A stretch of DNA of 64,000 nt from Bacteroidota bacterium (GTDB taxonomy: Bacteria > Bacteroidota > Bacteroidia > Bacteroidales > JAAUTT01), in assembly GCA_030706405.1 (NCBI GenBank), contig JAUZOO010000001.1:515762-579761 (forward strand), given 5' to 3'. The notes below the pieces were generated by a model. The model saw nothing but the letters and a program-made list of their open reading frames with translations, was not told the origin of the DNA and made no database searches. Positions 27,860 through 36,832 of the stretch are shown here, one piece after another (within the stretch, counting starts at the first letter, position 1; each line of letters opens with the position of its first letter). The position numbers and the translations under genes are program-made.

Positions 27860-29530
27860 ATGCTCCTTGAGATTCAAAACCTCCATATCGACGTTAATCA
27901 AAACGATAAACCGTTAAGCCTTTGCCGTAACCTGAACTTCAGCGTTGGTGAAGGCGAAACCGTTGGAATATTGGGAGAATCGGGCTCGGGAAAATCACTC
28001 ACGGCACTTTCGATACTCCGGCTGCTTGCCCCTTCCATTAGTCTATCCGGCGGCAGTATCAAATTTACACGTAATGATGGTTCAACGGTTGATTTGGTCA
28101 ACGTTTCCTTAAAAACACTGCAATCCATTCGGGGCAAAGAAATATCCATGGTTTTTCAGGAACCGATGAGTTCGCTCAATCCCGTATTTACTTGTGGCGA
28201 ACAGGTTTTGGAGGCCATCCGCAAACATAAGAACAATTCTTATAAAGAAGCTTATAATGAAGTTATTACTCTTTTTAAAAAAGTAAAGCTTCCCGATCCC
28301 GGCCGCATTTTTCAGAGTTATCCACATCAACTCTCCGGAGGGCAGAAGCAGCGTGTTATGATTGCCATTGCTATATCGTGCAACCCGCGTCTGCTCATTG
28401 CCGACGAGCCTACTACTGCACTCGACGTAACCGTGCAAAAGTCTATCCTCGACCTGTTAAAAGAACTTCAGGCAGAAATGGGCATGAGCATTATGTTTAT
28501 TACGCACGACCTGAGCGTTATAGCCGAAATATCGCAACGGATACTGGTTTTCTACAGAGGCGAAATTGTGGAGCAAGGCGACGTAAAACAACTGCTCAGC
28601 AACGCCCAACATCCCTATACGCAAGGACTTCTCGGATGCAGGTCGTCTCTTCATACTAAAGGGGAACGGCTAAAGACTTTAGATGATTTTTTTGAAGGAG
28701 AGACCTTTCTGCCCAAACCTATTCACCAGAATGAGCAAATCTATTATTTACAAAAAGAGGTACTTGTCAATGAGAATATTCTGACAATTCGTGACTTGTG
28801 CGTTGCTTTCGGCAAAAAGCAAATTCTGCATAACATCAACTTCGATGTTTTTAAAGGCGAAACATTGGGATTGGTGGGCGAATCCGGTTCCGGCAAAACA
28901 ACGATAGGCCGTACCATCATGAAGTTGATTGATACCTTGTCGGGAAATATTAAATTCCACGGAAATTCTATTAATAATATATCATCCAAGGAATTAAAAA
29001 ACTTTCGAAAAAACGTACAGATTATCTTTCAAGATCCATATTCATCCCTAAACCCTAAGATTACGGTCGGCGAAACGATTGCTGAGCCACTTATTGTGCA
29101 TAATCTTTATAAAAATGCACGGGAACGAAAACAAAGAGTTTTGGAACTGTTGCGACAAGTAAATCTGAAAGACGAACATTATAACCGCTACCCGCACCAG
29201 TTTTCGGGAGGACAGCGCCAGCGTATTGGTATTGCACGCGCCCTGGCAGTTGAGCCCGAAGTCATCATCCTCGACGAATCGGTATCGGCTCTCGATGTAT
29301 CCATCCAGGCCCAAATATTAAACCTGCTAAACGATTTAAAGCAAATCTATAATCTTACCTATATCTTTATTTCGCACGACCTTAATACGGTTCGTTACAT
29401 GGCCGACCGGGTAATTGTTCTTAAAGATGGAGTGGTTGTGGAAGAAGGAGTTCCTGAGGAGTTGTTTGAATCTCCCCGGAGTCCATACACCGCTAATCTG
29501 ATAGCCTCGATCCCGGGGAAATTCTTATAA
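27860..29530 (+). CDS. Dual-ATPase ABC protein, oligopeptide/YejF-like
   Basis: 556 residues from the ATG at 27860 (a TTG two codons earlier is also in frame). Two complete ABC ATPase units are fused. The first has GESGSGKSLTAL, LSGGQKQRVMIA and LLIADEPTTALDVT; the second has GESGSGKTTIGR, FSGGQRQRIGIA and VIILDESVSALDVS. Each ends with the oligopeptide-type HPYTQGLL or SPYTANLI segment. This layout is that of YejF/GsiA importers. Unusually no permease or binding-protein gene is adjacent, so its membrane partners must be encoded elsewhere. The substrate is probably a peptide, which is inference. Confidence 0.9.
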   Translation: MLLEIQNLHIDVNQNDKPLSLCRNLNFSVGEGETVGILGESGSGKSLTALSILRLLAPSISLSGGSIKFTRNDGSTVDLVNVSLKTLQSIRGKEISMVFQEPMSSLNPVFTCGEQVLEAIRKHKNNSYKEAYNEVITLFKKVKLPDPGRIFQSYPHQLSGGQKQRVMIAIAISCNPRLLIADEPTTALDVTVQKSILDLLKELQAEMGMSIMFITHDLSVIAEISQRILVFYRGEIVEQGDVKQLLSNAQHPYTQGLLGCRSSLHTKGERLKTLDDFFEGETFLPKPIHQNEQIYYLQKEVLVNENILTIRDLCVAFGKKQILHNINFDVFKGETLGLVGESGSGKTTIGRTIMKLIDTLSGNIKFHGNSINNISSKELKNFRKNVQIIFQDPYSSLNPKITVGETIAEPLIVHNLYKNARERKQRVLELLRQVNLKDEHYNRYPHQFSGGQRQRIGIARALAVEPEVIILDESVSALDVSIQAQILNLLNDLKQIYNLTYIFISHDLNTVRYMADRVIVLKDGVVVEEGVPEELFESPRSPYTANLIASIPGKFL

Positions 29531-29539
29531 GTTTGATGT

Positions 29540-29564
29540 GGATTTCTTATGAATTAAGGAATCC
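29540..29564. repeat. Inverted repeat between convergent genes
   Basis: A 10-bp stem with one G-T pair (29540-29549 with 29555-29564) and a 5-base loop lies between the ABC gene and the PBP gene. There is no T-run on either side, so a terminator role is doubtful. Confidence 0.35.
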
Positions 29565-29586
29565 GGTCTGCGCCGAAAAAAGAAGA

Positions 29587-31950
29587 TTACCACGCATCTT
29601 TGGTAACGCCTTCTTGTGTAGCCGCTCCTCCATCGCCTACGGGACAACTGAAATCGACACTATAACCTGAAGGTCGGTCAAAAACATCTTTGCTCATATT
29701 GGCAAATTTCGGGTCGGCATAAACCTTCTGCATAAACATCGCAAAGATAGGCAGAGCTACGGCCGCACCTTCCCCGCTGCTTCCGCGGTTAAAGTGGATA
29801 CCTTGTTCTTCGCCGCCTACCCAGCCACCAGCCACCAAGTTTGGTGTAACTCCCACAAACCAACCGTCGGAGTTATCATTGGTAGTACCGGTCTTTCCAC
29901 CGATTTCGTTACGTAAGTTAAATTTATACCCCAAACGGGCAGCGGTTCCGCCCTGAACAACCCTGCGAAGCATATTCACCATCGTAAAGGCTGTTTGCTC
30001 ACTCATGGCGTCCGACTTCTGTGGCTGAACATTAGTGAGCACATTGCTGTTTTTGTCCTCTATATGGGTAACCAGGATAGGCTGTGTATAAACCCCTTTA
30101 TTGGGAAAAACCGTATAAGCGCCAACCAATTCGTACAACGATAAAGTTGAAGTCCCTACACATAAGGAAGGAACCGGAGGAATATCACTTTTAACCCCGA
30201 CTTTCCGCATCAGTTCGACAAGCGGCTGGGGTTTAATTTGCTGCATCAAAAAGGCAGAAATATAATTTACCGAATTGGCTAATCCCCACCACAAAGGAAC
30301 CATTTCTCCATCATGTTTGGTAGAGGTGGCGTTTTTGGGCGACCATACGCTTGAATCCTGCCCACGGAATGTTACCGGTGTATTGGGCACCATACTGCAA
30401 GGAGTAAAGCCCTGTTGCATAGCAAGCGAATAAAGGAAAGGCTTGATGGTAGAGCCTACCTGACGTTTTTGATCCATCACTCCGTCGTATTGGAAGTAGC
30501 GGTAATCGGGCCCGCCAACATAAGCTTTGATGTAACCGGTATGCGGGTCAACGGCCATAAAGCTGGCACGAAGATAAAATTTATAATAGCGGATGGAATC
30601 CCAGGGCGTCATCGTCGTGTCGATGTCTCTTTTCCACGAGAAAACCCGCATATCGACCGGCTCTTTAAAATTTCGGAAAATTTCGTCTTCTGACAAGCCG
30701 GCCCGTTTAAGGTTCCGGTACCGTGAGGTTTGATGCATGGCTGCAATCATTCGGTTTTCAATCTGATCATCGGAAAATTCGTTGGTAAACGGAGCTTTTT
30801 TCATGCCCTTCTTTTCGCTGAAAAAGCCGGGCTGAACAGTGGTTGCCAAATGCGAGCGCAAGGCTTGTTCGGCATAGTCCTGCATCCGCGAATTAATAGT
30901 GGTATAAATCTTTAATCCGTCGCGATACAAATTATATTTAGAACCATCGGATTTGAAATTTTTGTTAAGCCAACCATAAAGCGGGTCGCTGCTCCAGCGC
31001 AGCGAATCCTGGCGGTAATCCTTAGCATTCGAATAATTCCCGCGTTTTGGTTTGTTGGCATTCATTATCTTGCGGATATACTCTCGCAGATACGTAGCTA
31101 ACCCGCTGTCGTGGCCTTGCGGTGTATATTTTAACGAACGTTCGATGGGAATTTGTTTTAACGAATCGAGTTGTTCTTTGGTGATAAATTCTTCATCGCA
31201 CATTTTTTCCATAACGTCATTACGACGGAGCATGGCTCGTTCCGGGTTTCGAACAGGACTGTATCGCGAAGTTCCTTTTAGCATACCAACCAGCAGGGCA
31301 GCTTCCTCAATTTTTAATGAATCCGCCGATTTGTTAAAATATTCCCGGGCAGCAGCTTTTACGCCATAAGCATCGCTTCCGAACGATACCGTATTAAAAT
31401 ACATGGTAACAATCTCTTCTTTGGAATAGTTGCGTTCGAGTTTCACCGCAATAACCCATTCTCTAAATTTCGAAAGAGCCAAAACAGTTTTTTTGATGAT
31501 TCCAAGTCCATAGTCGGTAGAGTCGCGCTGATAAAGGTTTTTGGCTAACTGTTGGGTAATAGTACTTCCCCCGCCCTGACTGGAATTTCCCAACAAAATT
31601 GTTTTGCCGATAACACGGAACAATCCTACTTCGTCAATCCCGGAATGTTTTTGAAAACGGTGGTCTTCGCGGGCAATGAGAGCCTGTACCAGGTAAGGCG
31701 ACAAATCTTTATAGGTGATATTATTTCGGTTTTCTTCGAGATAATAGGTTCCAAGAACGTGCCCGTCTTCCGAATAAACTTCAGAAGCAAGGTTACGATT
31801 AGGATTTTCCAAATCCTCGAATGAAGGCATGTAGCCCAACCATCCCATGGCAATGGCAAAAAATAATATAAACAGAAATGCTATAGGTGAAAGAATAATT
31901 ATCCAAAAATTTTTGAGGTATTTTTTCTGCTTAATGCTTAGATTTTCCAT
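29587..31950 (-). CDS. Penicillin-binding protein 1A (bifunctional class A PBP)
   Basis: 787 residues. A single N-terminal TM (about 15-38) is followed by a GT51 glycosyltransferase with catalytic Glu95 in IAREDHRFQKHSG and GGSTITQQLAKNL, then a transpeptidase with the SxxK nucleophile in GSTIKPFLY, the SxN in NSVNYISAF, and KTGTTND. It polymerises lipid II and crosslinks peptidoglycan in the periplasm. All active-site motifs are intact. It is divergent from topA. No terminator is clear at its 3' end. Confidence 0.96.
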   Translation of the reverse strand: MENLSIKQKKYLKNFWIIILSPIAFLFILFFAIAMGWLGYMPSFEDLENPNRNLASEVYSEDGHVLGTYYLEENRNNITYKDLSPYLVQALIAREDHRFQKHSGIDEVGLFRVIGKTILLGNSSQGGGSTITQQLAKNLYQRDSTDYGLGIIKKTVLALSKFREWVIAVKLERNYSKEEIVTMYFNTVSFGSDAYGVKAAAREYFNKSADSLKIEEAALLVGMLKGTSRYSPVRNPERAMLRRNDVMEKMCDEEFITKEQLDSLKQIPIERSLKYTPQGHDSGLATYLREYIRKIMNANKPKRGNYSNAKDYRQDSLRWSSDPLYGWLNKNFKSDGSKYNLYRDGLKIYTTINSRMQDYAEQALRSHLATTVQPGFFSEKKGMKKAPFTNEFSDDQIENRMIAAMHQTSRYRNLKRAGLSEDEIFRNFKEPVDMRVFSWKRDIDTTMTPWDSIRYYKFYLRASFMAVDPHTGYIKAYVGGPDYRYFQYDGVMDQKRQVGSTIKPFLYSLAMQQGFTPCSMVPNTPVTFRGQDSSVWSPKNATSTKHDGEMVPLWWGLANSVNYISAFLMQQIKPQPLVELMRKVGVKSDIPPVPSLCVGTSTLSLYELVGAYTVFPNKGVYTQPILVTHIEDKNSNVLTNVQPQKSDAMSEQTAFTMVNMLRRVVQGGTAARLGYKFNLRNEIGGKTGTTNDNSDGWFVGVTPNLVAGGWVGGEEQGIHFNRGSSGEGAAVALPIFAMFMQKVYADPKFANMSKDVFDRPSGYSVDFSCPVGDGGAATQEGVTKDAW

Positions 31951-32066
31951 GAGTTTGGTAGAATTTGCGCGGTAAAATTAGCAAATAATATTTAATTTAA
32001 AATTTTGAGATTAGCAAGGTATTTTTTTTACTTTGTGAAGTTTTTAAAAAACCGACTCGGTGTGTT

Positions 32067-34421
32067 ATGGTTGAAAATCTGGTTATTGTTGAGTCCCCCG
32101 CAAAAGCTTCCACAATAGAGAAGTTTTTGGGAAAGAATTATCTGGTTAAATCAAGCTTTGGTCATATCAGGGATCTTGAAAAAAAGAACCTTGGAATTGA
32201 CGTAAAGAACGATTATACGCCTCAGTACATTGTTCCTGAGGATAAAAAAAAATTAGTTGCCGAATTAAAGAAGCTCGCCAAGGACGCTCAGACGGTCTGG
32301 CTCGCTTCCGATGAAGACCGCGAAGGAGAAGCAATTTCTTGGCATTTATTCGAAGTACTCGGGCTTAAACCTGAAAAAACGAAACGTATCGTTTTTAACG
32401 AAATTACCAAGGAAGCAATCCTGCGGGCAATCGAAAATCCCCGTACCATTGATAATAACCTGGTAAACGCCCAACAGGCGCGCCGGGTTCTTGATCGTCT
32501 GGTAGGTTTCGAAATATCTCCCATCCTCTGGAGAAAAGTTAAACCGGCATTATCTGCCGGACGTGTACAATCCGTTGCAGTGCGGCTCATCGTGGAACGC
32601 GAGCGCGAAATACATGCTTTTAAAACATCTTCGGCTTTTAAGGTAACTGCAAACTTTCAGCTTACCGATCCGAAAAAGGCAACCTTGTATGCTGAGTTGG
32701 ACAATAAGATTAACAACCGCGACAACACGCTCGAATTTCTGAAGAAATGTCAAAATGCGGAGTTTCGTGTAGCCGATGTGGTTACCAAACCGTCTAAAAA
32801 ATCGCCGGCCCCACCATTTACAACGTCTACACTTCAGCAGGAAGCCAGCCGGAAACTGGGATTCTCGGTATCCCAAACTATGACCCTCGCTCAAAAGTTG
32901 TACGAAGCCGGACGTATCACCTATATGCGTACCGACTCTGTGAATCTTTCAGAAACGGCCATTAACATGGCTAAAGAAGTTATTACAAAAGATTACGGAG
33001 AAAAATATTCTAATCCGCGACAATACAAGACCAAGTCGAAAGGCGCGCAGGAAGCGCATGAGGCCATCCGTCCTTCCTATCTCGACCAAATTGATATTCC
33101 AGGGTCAACAGCAGAAAAAAGGCTTTACGACCTTATCCGTAAGCGCACCATTGCGTCGCAAATGAGCGATGCAGCCCTCGAAAAAACAACGGCAACTATT
33201 GACATTTCTACTACTTCTGAAAAATTTATGGCCTCGGGCGAAGTATTGAAATTCGAAGGCTTTCTGAAAGTTTATATCGAATCAACCGACGATGAAAACG
33301 AAGAAAACTCCGAACGTCTTCTTCCTCCTTTAAATAAAGGACAAGTTTTAGCTCTCGATTTCATTAAGGCTACCGAACGTTTTACACACCATGCGCCGCG
33401 TTATACGGAAGCCAGCTTGGTTAAAAAGCTCGAAGAATTAGGCATTGGTCGTCCGTCAACCTATGCACCAACTATTTCAACTATTCAGCAACGCGGATAT
33501 GTTGTGAAGGAAGACCGCGAAGGTGACGAGCGTCAATATTTAGGAATTACCCTGAAAAACAAACAGATATCTGAACAAACGCTAAAAGAGATAACCGGAG
33601 CCGAAAAGGCAAAACTTTTTCCCAGTGACATCGGAACTATTGTTAACGACTTTTTAATCAATCATTTTAACGATATTCTCGATTTTAATTTTACGGCTAA
33701 TGTCGAAAAGGAATTCGACGAGATTGCTACAGGTCACCTCGGCTGGACAAAGATGATCGATAAGTTTTATAGCCCGTTTCATAAAAAGGTTGAAATTACT
33801 ACCGAGACTTCCGAGCGTAGTATAGGAGAGAAAATTTTAGGCACCGATCCCGCGTCAGGTAAGCCCATCATGGTGAAAATAGGACGATTTGGTCCTATGG
33901 CACAGATTGGAGAAGCCACTGATGAAGAAAAGCCACGTTTTGCAGGCCTTTTGAAAGGACAATCCATCGAAACCATTACGCTTGAACAAGCACTCGACCT
34001 GTTTAAACTTCCCCGATTAGTTGGTTCATTTGAAGATAAAGAGGTAACTGCAGGAGTTGGCCGGTTTGGCCCGTACCTCAAACATGATGCGAAATTTTAT
34101 TCGCTCCGTCCCAAAGAAGACGATGCTCTTAGCATCAATATTGATCGAGCCATCGAAGTAATTACGATCAAAAGGATAGAACAGCAAAATAAAGTTTTAA
34201 AAACTTTTGCTGAAGATTCAGAACTACAAATTCTCAATGGTCGTTGGGGGGCGTATATCGTTTATAAAAAAGAAAATTATAAAATACCTAAAGGACAAAC
34301 TGCCGAAACGTTAACTTTTCAGGATTGCCAGGAAATAATAAAAAATGGCCCTGCAAAAGCCAAGGCAAAGCCTAAGGCTAAAGCTCCTGTCAAATCTGCA
34401 GCTAAAGGGAAAAAGAAATAA
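32067..34421 (+). CDS. topA: DNA topoisomerase I
   Basis: 784 residues. Toprim domain (VESPAKASTIEKFLG, ASDEDREGEAISWHL), the catalytic tyrosine in GRITYMRTDSVNLS, and LGIGRPSTYAPTISTI. In place of C-terminal zinc ribbons it has three Toprim_C-type repeats (GRFGPMAQIG, GRFGPYLKHD, GRWGAYIVYK) and a Lys/Ala/Pro-rich basic tail. The lack of Cys4 fingers fits Bacteroidota TopA. It relaxes negative supercoils. It lies 64 bases upstream of the arginase-fold gene and the T9SS operon, an order found in other Bacteroidota as far as I recall. Confidence 0.97.
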   Translation: MVENLVIVESPAKASTIEKFLGKNYLVKSSFGHIRDLEKKNLGIDVKNDYTPQYIVPEDKKKLVAELKKLAKDAQTVWLASDEDREGEAISWHLFEVLGLKPEKTKRIVFNEITKEAILRAIENPRTIDNNLVNAQQARRVLDRLVGFEISPILWRKVKPALSAGRVQSVAVRLIVEREREIHAFKTSSAFKVTANFQLTDPKKATLYAELDNKINNRDNTLEFLKKCQNAEFRVADVVTKPSKKSPAPPFTTSTLQQEASRKLGFSVSQTMTLAQKLYEAGRITYMRTDSVNLSETAINMAKEVITKDYGEKYSNPRQYKTKSKGAQEAHEAIRPSYLDQIDIPGSTAEKRLYDLIRKRTIASQMSDAALEKTTATIDISTTSEKFMASGEVLKFEGFLKVYIESTDDENEENSERLLPPLNKGQVLALDFIKATERFTHHAPRYTEASLVKKLEELGIGRPSTYAPTISTIQQRGYVVKEDREGDERQYLGITLKNKQISEQTLKEITGAEKAKLFPSDIGTIVNDFLINHFNDILDFNFTANVEKEFDEIATGHLGWTKMIDKFYSPFHKKVEITTETSERSIGEKILGTDPASGKPIMVKIGRFGPMAQIGEATDEEKPRFAGLLKGQSIETITLEQALDLFKLPRLVGSFEDKEVTAGVGRFGPYLKHDAKFYSLRPKEDDALSINIDRAIEVITIKRIEQQNKVLKTFAEDSELQILNGRWGAYIVYKKENYKIPKGQTAETLTFQDCQEIIKNGPAKAKAKPKAKAPVKSAAKGKKK

Positions 34422-34485
34422 TTACTTAGCCGGATGCTTTTAGTTAGGTGTCCGGCACTTTAAATCTCCAACATAGGCCTTATCA

Positions 34486-35619
34486 ATGAATATTCACGAC
34501 TATTTGGAATCATTCGAAAAAAAGAACCCGTTTTCGGATAACCAATTCTTATCCAGACATATTTCTTTTTTACAGAAAGGGCAGGGAATTCCTAAAGATT
34601 CTTCTTTTAAGGTAGCGATTATAGGCGTGCCCGACGATAAGGAAGTGCATACCTTTGAATCTGCCCGGCAAATCCGTGAGAACCTTTACAATCTGGCCGC
34701 TTTAACTGCAAAGCTTACTATCATCGATCTGGGGAATATTAAAACCGGAAATTCATTTACAGATACCTGCTTTGCCCTGTGCGAAATTATTACGACTCTC
34801 AATGCTGACGGAACTCTTGTAGTTTTACTTGGAAGTTCGTCGGCCTTTAATATTGGTAACATTATGGCCTACAGGCAATCAGACTCTCTGATAAACATGG
34901 CCGTAATTGATTCTACGATAAGCAAAGAAGAAATTCCGCCGTTTGTTCTTACGAAAGACAATCTATTTCCCGGTACGGAAACTTTTAAGTTATTCAATTA
35001 TATTAATATAGCCTATCAGAGCTATTTTGTAGAACGAGAGACGCTTGATTTTATCGAAGACTCAAATTATGAAGCATATAGGGTAGGGTATGTCAGAGCC
35101 AATATTAAAGAAATGGAACCCGTTCTCCGGGATGCCGATCTGGTTTCGTTTAGCTTGAATTCACTTAAACATTCCGATGCTCCCGGAGTAAATCGAAGTT
35201 CACCCAATGGGTTGTCGAGCGAAGAAGCCTGTCAGCTTGCCTTTTATGCAGGACATAGCAACCGTGTGAAATCTTTTAATGTTTGGGATTTAGCTCCTGA
35301 TAAAGATATTCACCAAACCACCTCCAAACTTGCGGCTCAAATAATATGGTATTTTTTCGAAGGGTTGTCAAACGCTATACCCGAAGAACCTCAATCTAAT
35401 ACCGAGCACTTTATAAAATATCTTATTCATCTCAACCAAACCGACCAGGACATTGCCTTTTTCAAAAGCAACCTTACCAACCGATGGTGGATGGAGATAA
35501 CCTTGGCACAGTCCAACCAAAATATTACCTTATCTTGCTCTCCAAACGACTATGAACTAGCCTGTCAACAAGATATTCCCGATCGTTGGTGGCGCACCTT
35601 TCAACGCTTTTCTCATTGA
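34486..35619 (+). CDS. Arginase/formimidoylglutamase-fold protein, probably non-catalytic
   Basis: 377 residues. The layout follows ureohydrolases of the HutG-like type (VAIIGVPDDKEVHTFESARQIR, LVVLLGSSSAFNIGN, NMAVIDSTIS, VSFSLNSLKHSDAPG, then SPNGLSSEEACQLAFYAG). The metal ligands expected in active enzymes are missing: GGDH-S is replaced by GSSSAF, the D-A-H-x-D strand by DSTIS, and the late D-x-D by SFSLNS. It is therefore probably a pseudoenzyme. It sits between topA and porP-gldKLMN on the same strand. Bacteroidota homologues are often labelled formimidoylglutamase; no other histidine-degradation gene is here. A role linked to T9SS is inference from position only. Confidence 0.78.
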   Translation: MNIHDYLESFEKKNPFSDNQFLSRHISFLQKGQGIPKDSSFKVAIIGVPDDKEVHTFESARQIRENLYNLAALTAKLTIIDLGNIKTGNSFTDTCFALCEIITTLNADGTLVVLLGSSSAFNIGNIMAYRQSDSLINMAVIDSTISKEEIPPFVLTKDNLFPGTETFKLFNYINIAYQSYFVERETLDFIEDSNYEAYRVGYVRANIKEMEPVLRDADLVSFSLNSLKHSDAPGVNRSSPNGLSSEEACQLAFYAGHSNRVKSFNVWDLAPDKDIHQTTSKLAAQIIWYFFEGLSNAIPEEPQSNTEHFIKYLIHLNQTDQDIAFFKSNLTNRWWMEITLAQSNQNITLSCSPNDYELACQQDIPDRWWRTFQRFSH

Positions 35620-35715
35620 ATCAATAAATTTTGATAAATTGGGTGACGTCGGATAAAATAATTTTGAATATATACAGTTAAAGACTAAACACATATTACG
35701 TATAATAGGAGAGGT

Positions 35716-35745
35716 ATTGATAACAACAAAAAAATAATACATTTG
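35716..35745 (+). promoter_or_regulatory. Probable promoter of the porP-gldKLMN operon
   Basis: TACATTTG at 35738-35745 fits TAnnTTTG, and ATTG at 35716-35719 lies 18 bases upstream as a -33 element. The leader to the porP ATG is about 56 bases. This suggests porP-gldKLMN can be transcribed apart from topA and the arginase-fold gene. Confidence 0.5.
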
Positions 35746-35808
35746 TAGTGTAATTTTATTTTTGTTTACTTTACTACTCCATTGAATAAATGAGGTTGAG
35801 AATTAATT

Positions 35809-36750
35809 ATGATTAGGCTTTTTCTAATTGTTCCCTTTGCAATGTTATTTGGTTCTGTTCTTGCCCAGCAAGACCCGATATGCAGCCAATATATGTTTAA
35901 CAACATGGCTATTAATCCGGGTTATGCAGGAAGTAAGGATCAAATAGCTATTTCCGCTATTCACCGGTTACAATGGGTTGGACAAGCCGGGGCTCCCACA
36001 ACTTCAACATTCTCAATTCATACCCCGTTTAAAATAGGCAAGGTCAATAATGGGATAGGTCTTACTTTTGTTAATGACAAGTACGCATTCGACAATAATA
36101 TAGGTATTAGCTTAGCATATGCATACCGAATGGACGTTAACGACGGGGCCGGAAAATTAGGTATTGGCGTTAGTGGAGGGTTTATTAATAACTCGTTAAA
36201 TGCTACATGGATTACAACGGGAAATGCAACGCCTGCGGCTAACGACCCAACAATTCCAAATCAAACTGAATCCACAACAACGCTAAATTTTGATTTAGGC
36301 CTATATTACCAAACCGACAAATTATACTTTGGTATTTCTTCAACCAACCTTACCCAGCCTAAAAAAAATTATTCTAAAGGAAGCCCTTTAATTAATCGTC
36401 ATTATTATCTTACGTCGGGGTACAATTTACCTTTAGCAAATCCCGCGTTTGAGATTCAGCCATCTGTATTTCTGGCTACTGATGGTGCTTCGTCTTCGCT
36501 AGATCTAAATACTGTAGTTACCTACAATAAACGTGTCTGGGGCGGTTTTTCGTACAGGCTGTCGGCTGCTGTTGTAGGAATGGTAGGGTTGGAACTGATA
36601 AACGGATTGCGGATAGGTTATGCCTATGATTTTTCGACAACAAACTTAAACAAATACAATAATGGTACCCATGAAATCATGATGGGGTATAATTTTAGCA
36701 TCGTAAAACCCAAAGTACCACATAGGTATAAAAGTGTTCGATTTTTATAA
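35809..36750 (+). CDS. porP: Type IX secretion outer-membrane protein PorP/SprF family
   Basis: 313 residues with a signal peptide (MIRLFLIVPFAMLFGSVLA) and the family start QQDPICSQYMFNNMAINPGYAGS. The body is barrel-like and it ends with HEIMMGYNFSIVKPK. Placement directly upstream of gldK-gldL-gldM-gldN matches the porP-porK-porL-porM-porN order of Porphyromonas, so it is the core PorP rather than a cargo-specific SprF. It is related to, but clearly different from, the paralogue at 7944-8885. It is needed for T9SS function at the outer membrane; PorP binding to the cell surface through PorE is known in Porphyromonas, and no PorE gene is seen here. Confidence 0.92.
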   Translation: MIRLFLIVPFAMLFGSVLAQQDPICSQYMFNNMAINPGYAGSKDQIAISAIHRLQWVGQAGAPTTSTFSIHTPFKIGKVNNGIGLTFVNDKYAFDNNIGISLAYAYRMDVNDGAGKLGIGVSGGFINNSLNATWITTGNATPAANDPTIPNQTESTTTLNFDLGLYYQTDKLYFGISSTNLTQPKKNYSKGSPLINRHYYLTSGYNLPLANPAFEIQPSVFLATDGASSSLDLNTVVTYNKRVWGGFSYRLSAAVVGMVGLELINGLRIGYAYDFSTTNLNKYNNGTHEIMMGYNFSIVKPKVPHRYKSVRFL

Positions 36751-36832
36751 GAAATTATTTAAACCTTATTGAAAAGATTTACGTATTTAACCAAATGAAT
36801 AGTAACCATACAAAAATAAACACCTCACTGTT

